Assembly (NCBI GenBank): GCA_002361655.1
Contig: DETM01000007.1
Location: 3,009-26,883, forward strand
Source of the DNA: Prevotella sp. UBA3288
Lineage (GTDB): Bacteria; Bacteroidota; Bacteroidia; Bacteroidales; Bacteroidaceae
Direction: 5' to 3'
DNA: 23,875 nt
Shown: piece after piece, positions 14,233 through 22,048 of the stretch
How the letters are laid out: each line of letters starts with the position of its first letter
Numbering within the stretch: position 1 is the stretch's first letter
Made by a program: the position numbers and the translations under genes
Notes under the pieces: model-generated
The model's input: the letters and a program-made list of their open reading frames with translations, nothing else
Told to the model about the DNA's origin: nothing
Databases searched by the model: none

Positions 14233-16599
14233 TCATTCGAAGAGTTCCTCAATGATTTCCAGATCCGATTTGTTGTCGGTGGTGTCCTGTTCCGTCACTT
14301 CGTTCATGTCGTCGGAGTCGAATCCGGCGCGGTGACAGGGGTCGAAGTCGGCAGGCAGATCAAACTGGTCGTTCTGTGAATAGTCGAGCGTAGGATCATT
14401 GTAGAGACTCTTCATATAGAGAGCAAAGATAGGCAGCGCCATGGATGCTCCCTGCCCATAGGTCATTGAGTCGAAGTGGATGTCGCGGTCGTCGCCCCCG
14501 ACCCAGCAGCCTGATACCAGTTTAGGCGCGACGCCCATGAACCAGCCGTCGCTGTTGGCGTTGGTAGTCCCGGTCTTGCCTCCGAGTGGTGCAGAGATGT
14601 TGTAACGGTGCCGGAGTCGTCCGGCCGTACCCCCGTCGACGACGGCCCTTAGCATATAGAGCATCTTGTCGGCACTCTCGCCACTGATCACCTCGTTCAT
14701 ACGCGGTTTGAACTCAGCGACGAGGTTACCCTCGTTGTCGGTGATACGAGTGACGTACATTGGTGCCGAGCGTATGCCATGGTTGACGAATGCCGAGTAG
14801 GCGCTGACCATCTCTGCCACCGTAATCTCGCATGGTCCGAGACAGAGTGCCGGGGAGGGATGAATCTCCGGGTTGAGTATGCCGTAGTTGTGCAAGAGAG
14901 TGACGAATCCGGTAGGAGTGAGTCGGTGCATCATGAGATAGGCCGAAATCCAGTTGTTGGACTGCTGCAGTCCCCACTTCAGGGAGACCATCTCGCCGTA
15001 GCGTGCCCGGCTGCCGTTGCGTGGTGTCCAGGGCTGTCCGGCGACGATATACGTCTCTTGTACGTTTGGCACCTCGTCGCAAGGTGTCATGCCGTTTTCC
15101 ATGGCGAGAGAGTAGAGCAGTGGTTTGATGGTAGAGCCCACCTGTCGTCGGCCTTCGGTAGCCATGTCGTAGGCGAAGTGCTGGAAGTCGAGGCCTCCGA
15201 CGTAAGCCTTGACCGCCCCGTTTTGCGGTGCCATGCTGAAGAATCCGGTACGGAGGAACGACTTATAGTAGCGGATAGAGTCCATCGGCGTCATCACAGT
15301 GTCCACCTCGCCATGATAGGTGAAGATTCGCATGGGGATACGGGTATTGAAAGCCCGGGTGATGGCCTCGTCAGAAAGGCCGTCGTTTTTCATGACCCGG
15401 TAGCGCTCCGACTGGCGGATGTTACGCATCAGAATACGCTGAACCTCACTCGTTGACAACGCGTTGGAATAAGGGGCGTTGCGCTTCTGCCGGTTGGAAC
15501 GGTTGAACTCCGGCTGCAGATAGCCTACCACATGGTCGAAACAGGCCTGTTCGGCATACTGCTGCATTCTGGAGTCGATGGTAGTGTAGACCTTGAGTCC
15601 GTCAGTATAGATATTGTAGTGCGAGCCGTCGCGCTTAGTGTTCTTGTTGCACCAGCCGTAGAGTGGGTCTTGTTGCCATGCGATAGAGTCGAGGTGATAT
15701 TTGACATAGTTCCACTGGGGGTAATCAGAGCGGACGGGCCGCTGGGCGGTCATGTATCGCCGGAGGAAGTCGCGGAAGTAAGTGGCATGTCCGTCGTTGT
15801 GGTCGGTGACGTGGAACTTGAGGTTGAGAGGTACCTGAGTGCAACTGTCGTACTGAGCCTGGGTGATATATTCTGCCTTGAGCATCTGTCCGAGCACCAC
15901 ATTGCGCCGGTCGAGACAGCGTTCGGGGAATCGGACGGGGTTGAAGAAGGAGGGATTTTTGCACAGTCCGACGAGCATGGCTGCCTCTGTGACGGTGAGT
16001 TGAGAGGGTTCTTTAGAGAAGTAGGTGTTGGCAGCGGTCTTGATGCCGACGGCGTTGTGGAGGAAATCGAAGTAGTTGAGATACATGGCGATGATCTCGT
16101 CTTTGGTATAGTTGCGCTCGAGTTTGACGGCGATGACCCACTCGATAGGTTTCTGGAGGATGCGTTCGGTGGTGGACTGCGCGACCTGAACTGTGAACAA
16201 CTGCTTGGCCAACTGCTGTGTGATGGTGGATCCTCCTCCGGCATTTTTCTGCCCCAAGAGTCCTCGTTTGACGATGGCTCTGCCAAGTGCGTAGAAGTCG
16301 ATGCCGGAATGCTGGTAGAAGCGAACGTCTTCGGTAGCGACGAGTGCTTTGACGAGCCATGGCGAAATGTCGGAATAGTCGACCATGACGCGGTTTTCGC
16401 GGCTCATGCTCCATGTGCCCAGTTGTTTTCCGTCAGCGGAGTAGACCTGTGTGGCGTATCGGTTGATGGGGTTCTGCAGGTCCTGTATCGGCGGCATATA
16501 GCCAATCTTCCCGTCGGCAATGGCCCAGAAGCCCGCTGCAGCCGTAATGATGGCGACGGAGATCATGGTCCAGAGGAAGATGATTAGCCATTTTTTCAT
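14233..16599 (-). CDS. mrcA: Penicillin-binding protein 1A, bifunctional glycosyltransferase/transpeptidase
   Basis: This class A PBP polymerises lipid II and cross-links peptidoglycan. It has a single N-terminal membrane helix (MKKWLIIFLWTMISVAII...) with the rest in the periplasm. The GT51 domain shows catalytic E90 in ATEDVRFYQHSGID, GGGSTITQQLAKQ (121-133) and the KLERNYTKDEI segment. The transpeptidase domain has the serine motif STIK (S489), SNN (547-549) and KTGTT (675-679). It is 789 residues from the chosen start. A longer frame starting at 16662 was rejected: a strong promoter at 16632-16663 predicts an RNA start near 16625, downstream of that ATG, and the extra residues are charged and unlike the family. 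The tail is acidic. ilvD follows across a 9-bp repeat array. Confidence 0.95.
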   Translation of the reverse strand: MKKWLIIFLWTMISVAIITAAAGFWAIADGKIGYMPPIQDLQNPINRYATQVYSADGKQLGTWSMSRENRVMVDYSDISPWLVKALVATEDVRFYQHSGIDFYALGRAIVKRGLLGQKNAGGGSTITQQLAKQLFTVQVAQSTTERILQKPIEWVIAVKLERNYTKDEIIAMYLNYFDFLHNAVGIKTAANTYFSKEPSQLTVTEAAMLVGLCKNPSFFNPVRFPERCLDRRNVVLGQMLKAEYITQAQYDSCTQVPLNLKFHVTDHNDGHATYFRDFLRRYMTAQRPVRSDYPQWNYVKYHLDSIAWQQDPLYGWCNKNTKRDGSHYNIYTDGLKVYTTIDSRMQQYAEQACFDHVVGYLQPEFNRSNRQKRNAPYSNALSTSEVQRILMRNIRQSERYRVMKNDGLSDEAITRAFNTRIPMRIFTYHGEVDTVMTPMDSIRYYKSFLRTGFFSMAPQNGAVKAYVGGLDFQHFAYDMATEGRRQVGSTIKPLLYSLAMENGMTPCDEVPNVQETYIVAGQPWTPRNGSRARYGEMVSLKWGLQQSNNWISAYLMMHRLTPTGFVTLLHNYGILNPEIHPSPALCLGPCEITVAEMVSAYSAFVNHGIRSAPMYVTRITDNEGNLVAEFKPRMNEVISGESADKMLYMLRAVVDGGTAGRLRHRYNISAPLGGKTGTTNANSDGWFMGVAPKLVSGCWVGGDDRDIHFDSMTYGQGASMALPIFALYMKSLYNDPTLDYSQNDQFDLPADFDPCHRAGFDSDDMNEVTEQDTTDNKSDLEIIEELFE

Positions 16600-16631
16600 T
16601 TTTTTCGTTCTGTTTCTTTTGTTTGAATTTG

Positions 16632-16663
16632 CAAATTTACGTTCTTTTTTCGAAATGAACAAA
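16632..16663 (-). promoter_or_regulatory. Promoter of the PBP1A gene
   Basis: On the minus strand, TTTG (16663-16660) and TAAATTTG (16639-16632) are separated by exactly 20 bp, a textbook Bacteroidetes -33/-7 pair. The predicted start near 16625 gives a leader of about 25 nt to the ATG at 16599. This may also drive the downstream ilvD-ilvB-ilvN-dxs-trkA-trkH block, since no other clear promoter was seen there. Confidence 0.75.
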
Positions 16664-16766
16664 TTATTTGATAGAAAATGAAGGATGTGTGGCGAAAAAG
16701 CAAGATGTTTTGTTCGTTTGGCATGAATATTTCTCTGAATCAGATGTCGTTATTAATTATTTATTG

Positions 16767-16774
16767 TATCTTTG
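16767..16774 (+). promoter_or_regulatory. -7 element of the GH31 gene promoter
   Basis: TATCTTTG matches TAnnTTTG exactly and lies 21 bp before the ATG at 16796. No good -33 TTTG is present at the usual distance, so the promoter may need an activator. It is divergent from the PBP1A promoter, about 100 bp away. Confidence 0.5.
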
Positions 16775-16795
16775 CATGCAAAAGCGTTTGAATAT

Positions 16796-19786
16796 ATGAA
16801 ATCGACACAGATTGTCGCAGTCTTACTGGCTCCCTGGTTGATGCTGCAGGCAGCCACGGCAGATCAGCGTGGGGCGCAGGTGACGGTGCGCCCTACCGAA
16901 GGCGAGGCCAAAGTGGTCAGGCTGGAGGTGGTGGGTGATGGCATCATACGAGTGAGGGCAACCTGCGAATCAGAACTGCCAGACAAGACGCCGAGTCTGA
17001 TGTGCCTGCCTCAGGTGCTGTCAGACAAGGCCGCAGTCAAGGAAAATGACACGACTGTTTGCATCGAGGCTCCCAAGGTGACGGCTGTCGTCGACAAACG
17101 CACGGGGAGGATAGCCTTTTTCGAGCGTTCTGGCCTCCCTCTGCTCAGCGAGACGGAACAGGGCAAGATTTTCCAGCCTTATAGGGTGCCCGGTTGTGAC
17201 ATCGGCGTCGACTCGACGAAGGTGACTGAGGCCCAGCGCAACGGACTGTCGTGGAGACTGACCTTCGAGCCCTCTGCCGATGCGCTCTACGGATTAGGCC
17301 AACATCAGTCTGAGGAACTGAACATGCGTGGAAAGAGCGAGGATCTGTTTCAATACAACACAAAGGTGAGTGTGCCGTTTGTCATTTCCAACAGGAACTA
17401 TGGCATTCTCTGGGACTCGTATAGTTACTGCCGTTTTGGTCATCCTGAACGCTATGAGCAACTGCATCGGACCTTCCGGCTCTACGACAAAGAGGGTCAG
17501 GAAGGGGGACTCACAGGAACCTACACAAACAAAAACGGCCAGACGCTGGTGCGTCAGGAAGACAGTCTCTATTTTGAATACGACCTGCCTCAGAAACAGC
17601 AGGCCAGCGATGTCGGCGGCATCAAGAACCTGCCAAAAGGGTTCCGTCTCGACGGGGCTGACGTGATCTATGAAGGTTTTCTCACGCCTCTTTCCGCCAA
17701 GGCGGCGAGCGACTTCCAATTCATGCTCTATTATGCCGGCTATGTAAAGGTGTTCATTGGCGACTCGCTGGTCGTACCAGAACGTTGGCGTACGGCCTGG
17801 AACCCCAATGCCTATAAGTTTACGGCCCTGTTGCAACCTGACGTGAAGACGCCCATCCGCATTGAGTGGAAGCCAGACGGTGGCGTCAGTTATCTGGGGC
17901 TGCGGGCTGCAGAAGTCCTGCCAACTGATGACAGACTGACCATCTGGAGCGAGATGGCACGCGACATGGACTACTATTTCATTGCCGGAGAGAATATGGA
18001 CGAGGTCATCGGCGGCTATCGTACACTGACTGGCCGTGCGCCGGTCTATCCCAAGTGGGTGTTGGGTTATTGGCAGAGTCGCGAACGCTACAAGACGCAG
18101 CAGGAAGTGGAAGCGACGCTGACGGAGTTCCGGCGACGCCACCTGCCCATTGACAATATCGTGCAGGACTGGAACTACTGGCCCGAAGAACAATGGGGTT
18201 CCCATCTGTTTGAGACCTCGCGTTTCCCACAGCCGCAACAGATGATCGACTCTATCCATCGGATGCATGGCCGTTTCATGATCTCGGTGTGGCCAAAGTT
18301 CTATTTCAACACCAACCATTACAAAGCCCTCGACCAGAAAGGGTGGATGTACCATCAGGCTATTGAAGATGATATCCACGACTGGGTAGGGCCGGGCTAT
18401 GTCGGCTCTTTCTACGATGCCTATGCTGAAGGGGCGCGAAAGTTGTTCTGGCAGCAGATGGATGATTGTCTTTATACCGGCCTTGCCAAATCGAACAACA
18501 GTCAATTGCTTGATGCCTGGTGGATGGATGCCTCGGAGCCCAATGTCCGCGACTGTACACCGATGTGGTACCGAAAGGCTCTCTGCGGGCCGACAGCCCT
18601 TGGCACGTCGACCGAATATTTCAATGCCTACGCACTGGTCAACGCCCAGGCCATCTACGAGGGACAGCGTTCGGTCTTCGACACCCATAACCTTGCGAAA
18701 AGACAAGGTGAGACACCTCGTGTGTTTCTCCTCACCCGCAGCGGCTTCGCTGGTTTGCAACGCTATTCCGCTGCCACGTGGAGTGGTGACATCGGCACCC
18801 GTTGGGAAGATATGCGGGCACAGATGACGGCCGGCATGAACTACTCTCTCTCAGGACTGCCCTTTTGGGGGATGGACAATGGCGGATTCTGTGTAGAAAA
18901 CCGTTATGTGAAGGCCCAGCGACTGTACGACAAGACGCACCAGGAGAATGACGACATGAAAGAGTGGCGTGAACTGCAGACACGATGGAACCAGTTCGGC
19001 TGTTTCGTACCTATCTACCGTGCCCACGGCCAGTGGCCCTATCGCGAACCGTGGCACATCGCCCCCGATGACCATCCAGCCTATCAGTCGTTTGTCTACT
19101 ATGACCAACTGCGCTATCGTCTGATGCCCTACCTTTATTCGATGGCAGGCTGGGTGCACTGGCGTGACTATACGATAATGCGTGCCTTGGTGATGGACTT
19201 CGGCTACGACCAGCAGGTGCTCGACGTCAGGGACCAGTGGCTGTTCGGCCCGTCGCTTATGGTTTGTCCGGTCAGCACCTATCAAGCCCGTAGCCGCAGC
19301 GTCTGCTTCCCTGCCAGACGAGGGTGGTATGATCTCTACTCAGGTCGGCAGGTGGTCGACAGTCTGGAGTCAAACCGCCGATTGACAGTCGACGCGCCCT
19401 ACGACCGCATCCCCGTCTTTGTACCAGAAGGATCGATTGTACCCTTCGGTCCGGCCATGGAGTGGAGTGACGAGAAACCGGCCGAACTGATTCACCTATT
19501 TATATATAGCGGTCGTGATGCACGGTTCTCCCTCTATGAGGACGAGGGCACCAACTATAACTACGAGCACGGTCACTATGCCACCATCGACATCTGCTAC
19601 GACGATGCCCGGCGTACCGTCACATTCGGTAGCCGTCAGGGCCACTTCAAGGGGATGCTTGAGAAGCGCCGATTCCTAATCGTCTATGTCACGCCAGACC
19701 ACCCTACCCCGCTCGATTTCAATCGTGTCCATGGACAGATGGTGGCCTACGACGGACACAAGAAGACCATTCGTATTAACAACTAA
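16796..19786 (+). CDS. GH31 alpha-xylosidase-like glycoside hydrolase with PA14 insert
   Basis: The product is 996 residues with a signal peptide (about 1-22). The N-terminal beta-sandwich (about 30-230) is followed by a PA14-like insert (about 230-375; GFRLDGADVIYEGF..., YAGYVKVFIGDSLV). The GH31 barrel has the nucleophile D578 in WWMDASEP and the likely acid/base D665 in WSGDI, and a C-terminal beta domain follows. This layout matches GH31 alpha-xylosidases with a PA14 domain, such as the xyloglucan enzyme BoGH31A of Bacteroides ovatus. Alpha-glucosidase activity is not excluded. A TTG start at 16772 overlaps the -7 element and was rejected in favour of ATG 16796. The GH3 gene follows after 18 bp, so the two are probably one operon working in the periplasm. 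Confidence 0.93.
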   Translation: MKSTQIVAVLLAPWLMLQAATADQRGAQVTVRPTEGEAKVVRLEVVGDGIIRVRATCESELPDKTPSLMCLPQVLSDKAAVKENDTTVCIEAPKVTAVVDKRTGRIAFFERSGLPLLSETEQGKIFQPYRVPGCDIGVDSTKVTEAQRNGLSWRLTFEPSADALYGLGQHQSEELNMRGKSEDLFQYNTKVSVPFVISNRNYGILWDSYSYCRFGHPERYEQLHRTFRLYDKEGQEGGLTGTYTNKNGQTLVRQEDSLYFEYDLPQKQQASDVGGIKNLPKGFRLDGADVIYEGFLTPLSAKAASDFQFMLYYAGYVKVFIGDSLVVPERWRTAWNPNAYKFTALLQPDVKTPIRIEWKPDGGVSYLGLRAAEVLPTDDRLTIWSEMARDMDYYFIAGENMDEVIGGYRTLTGRAPVYPKWVLGYWQSRERYKTQQEVEATLTEFRRRHLPIDNIVQDWNYWPEEQWGSHLFETSRFPQPQQMIDSIHRMHGRFMISVWPKFYFNTNHYKALDQKGWMYHQAIEDDIHDWVGPGYVGSFYDAYAEGARKLFWQQMDDCLYTGLAKSNNSQLLDAWWMDASEPNVRDCTPMWYRKALCGPTALGTSTEYFNAYALVNAQAIYEGQRSVFDTHNLAKRQGETPRVFLLTRSGFAGLQRYSAATWSGDIGTRWEDMRAQMTAGMNYSLSGLPFWGMDNGGFCVENRYVKAQRLYDKTHQENDDMKEWRELQTRWNQFGCFVPIYRAHGQWPYREPWHIAPDDHPAYQSFVYYDQLRYRLMPYLYSMAGWVHWRDYTIMRALVMDFGYDQQVLDVRDQWLFGPSLMVCPVSTYQARSRSVCFPARRGWYDLYSGRQVVDSLESNRRLTVDAPYDRIPVFVPEGSIVPFGPAMEWSDEKPAELIHLFIYSGRDARFSLYEDEGTNYNYEHGHYATIDICYDDARRTVTFGSRQGHFKGMLEKRRFLIVYVTPDHPTPLDFNRVHGQMVAYDGHKKTIRINN

Positions 19787-19804
19787 ATTAAAAGCCTATA
19801 TATC

Positions 19805-22036
19805 ATGAAAAAATGTTTTATCCTATTGTCGCTGGTACTGACAGCCACAAACGTCAATGCACAGGTCTATCTGGACACTAAGGCTCCCATCGAGGAGCGT
19901 GTCAAGGATGCGCTGGGCCGTATGACCACCCACGAGAAGATTCTGGTGCTCCATGCACAGAGTAAGTTCACTTCTGCTGGCGTGCCCCGTCTTGGCATCC
20001 GCCAACTGAACATGGATGACGGTCCCCATGGTGTACGCGAGGAACTGGAGTGGAACTCGTGGAGTCCGGCAAAGTGGACCAATGACTATGTGGTGGCCTT
20101 CCCGTCGCTAACCTGCCTGGCTGCTACATGGAACACCGACCTCTCGACGCTCTACGGCGATGCCGTGAGTGAAGAGTTTGCCTTCCGTGGCAAAGACCTG
20201 ATGCTTGGCCCTGGTGTCAATATCCAGCGCACGCCACTCAACGGGAGGGCCTTCGAGTATATGGGCGAAGACCCGCTGCTGGCCGGCGAGATGGTGGTGC
20301 CCTATATTGTGGCGGCTCAGCAGAATGGCGTGGGCTGCTGCCTGAAACATTTTGTGCTGAACGACCAGGAGACGGATCGCTTCCGTGTGAATGTCAATGT
20401 CAGCGAACGGGCGATGCGCGAGATCTATCTCTATCCTTTTGAGCAAGCCGTGAAGCGGGCTCGGGTGTGGAGCATCATGGGATCGTATAACCTGTGGCAG
20501 GGCGTGCATTGCTGCCATAACGACGCGCTGATTAATGGCATACTGAAGAAAGAGTGGGGTTGGGACGGCGCACTGGTCAGCGACTGGGGCGGCACAACCA
20601 ATACGCAACAGGCTGTCTATGGCGGACTCGACATCGAAATGGGCACTTATACCGACGGCAAGTTGAAAGAGTCGGAGTTCACCTATGACGACTACTATCT
20701 GGGACGCCCCTTCGAAACGCTGCTCGAAGAGGGCAAGGCACCGATGTCTGTACTTGACGAGAAAGTAAGTCGTGTGCTGCGACTCATCTTCCGCACGGCA
20801 ATGAATCCGCAGAAAGTCATCGGCTCTCTCTGTTCCGATGCACACTACGAGGCCTGCCGTCAGATTGGCGAGGAGGGCATCGTGCTGCTGAAGAATGCTA
20901 CCCGTCCTCACAAAACCTCTCAAACCAGCGGAGAGGCTGAGAAGATGCTTCCGCTTGATTTTTCTAAGTATCAGCATGTCCTCGTGGTCGGCGAGAATGC
21001 CACCCGTTCGCTCACTCAGGGTGGCGGTTCCTCTGAACTGAAGACGCTAAGGGATGTGTCGCCCCTTGATGCTTTGCGCGCTCAATCATCTATTGTCAAT
21101 TCGCAACTGTCAATTACACACGCCCCTGGCTACACCTCCGGCCGTGCCCTCTACGACAAGGTGGACAAGGTATCTGCCGACGAGGACGCCAGGCTGAAGG
21201 CCGAGGCGTTGGAGAAAGCAAAGACGGCCGACCTAATCATCTATGTCGGTGGCCTGAACAAAAATCATCGGCAGGACTGCGAAAACGGCGACCGTGAGTC
21301 TTACGACCTCTCCTTCGGCCAGAATGAACTGATTAGTGACCTGGCCAATATTCAGCCAAACATCGTAGTAGTCACCTTTGGCGGCAATCCTTATGCCATG
21401 CCCTGGCTCGACCAGGTGGCGGCTCTCGTACACTGCTGGTATCTGGGCAGCGAGGCAGGCAACGCCCTAATCAACATACTGACCGGCAAGACAACCCCCA
21501 GCGGCAAACTGCCCGTCACCTTTGCCAAGCGCTATGAGGACTATCCCTACGTTAGACATGGCAAGGAGGCATATCCCGGTGTCGACAAGCAGGTGTACTA
21601 CAAGGAGGACATCTTCGTGGGCTACCGTGGCTTTGAACGTGACAAGGTCAAACCGCTGTTTCCCTTCGGCTATGGTCTCAGTTATACCACCTTCCAATAC
21701 GCCAAGCCAGTGGTTGAGGCAAGTGGCAACGACGTGACAGTCAGCGTCACCATCACCAACGTGGGAAACCGGGTAGGTAAGGAGACAGCACAGGTCTATG
21801 CCGCGGCTCCCAAGAACAAACAGATGGAGAAGCCCGTCAAAGAACTGAAGGCTTTTGCCAAGACCCGTCTGCTGCAACCCGGTGAGAGCGAGACGCTTCA
21901 GATGCGTATCCCTCGAGAGAAACTGGCTTCCTGGGATGAGGTGCAGCACCGCTGGATTGTCGATGGCGGCATCTATACCTTCATGGTCGGCGCCAGCAGT
22001 GCCGACATCCGTGGCAAGGCCACGGTGAAACTGTAG
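19805..22036 (+). CDS. GH3 beta-glucosidase-like glycoside hydrolase
   Basis: The 743-residue protein has a signal peptide ending near NVNA (residue 19) without a lipobox cysteine, so it is probably soluble in the periplasm. The GH3 N-terminal barrel includes DDGPHGVR, GPGVNIQRTPLNGRAFEYMGEDP, KHF (181-183) and the nucleophile D260 in VSDWGG. The C-terminal alpha/beta sandwich and a fibronectin-III-like domain (FPFGYGLSYTTF onward, then a TNVGNRVGKETAQVY segment) complete the usual beta-glucosidase architecture. It likely removes terminal beta-linked glucose, or another beta-linked sugar, from oligosaccharides after the neighbouring GH31 removes alpha-linked xylose. An unusual SSIVNSQLSI segment (about residues 430-440) is encoded by heptamer-like repeat sequence. 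Confidence 0.93.
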   Translation: MKKCFILLSLVLTATNVNAQVYLDTKAPIEERVKDALGRMTTHEKILVLHAQSKFTSAGVPRLGIRQLNMDDGPHGVREELEWNSWSPAKWTNDYVVAFPSLTCLAATWNTDLSTLYGDAVSEEFAFRGKDLMLGPGVNIQRTPLNGRAFEYMGEDPLLAGEMVVPYIVAAQQNGVGCCLKHFVLNDQETDRFRVNVNVSERAMREIYLYPFEQAVKRARVWSIMGSYNLWQGVHCCHNDALINGILKKEWGWDGALVSDWGGTTNTQQAVYGGLDIEMGTYTDGKLKESEFTYDDYYLGRPFETLLEEGKAPMSVLDEKVSRVLRLIFRTAMNPQKVIGSLCSDAHYEACRQIGEEGIVLLKNATRPHKTSQTSGEAEKMLPLDFSKYQHVLVVGENATRSLTQGGGSSELKTLRDVSPLDALRAQSSIVNSQLSITHAPGYTSGRALYDKVDKVSADEDARLKAEALEKAKTADLIIYVGGLNKNHRQDCENGDRESYDLSFGQNELISDLANIQPNIVVVTFGGNPYAMPWLDQVAALVHCWYLGSEAGNALINILTGKTTPSGKLPVTFAKRYEDYPYVRHGKEAYPGVDKQVYYKEDIFVGYRGFERDKVKPLFPFGYGLSYTTFQYAKPVVEASGNDVTVSVTITNVGNRVGKETAQVYAAAPKNKQMEKPVKELKAFAKTRLLQPGESETLQMRIPREKLASWDEVQHRWIVDGGIYTFMVGASSADIRGKATVKL
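21089..21117 (+). repeat. Heptamer-like repeat sequence inside the GH3 gene
   Basis: Four adjoining 7-mers, TCTATTG, TCAATTC, GCAACTG and TCAATTA (about 21090-21117), resemble the plus-strand reading of the dxs-trkA heptamer (NYAAYTC). They are translated as part of SSIVNSQLSI within the C-terminal domain region. The match is degenerate, so common ancestry is inferred from unit length and base pattern. Confidence 0.5.
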
Positions 22037-22048
22037 GATATGACTCTC

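Noticed and set aside
16772..16795. TTG start for the GH31 gene at 16772.
   Set aside because: It lies inside the -7 promoter element, so it would not be in the transcript. The ATG at 16796 gives a clean signal peptide.
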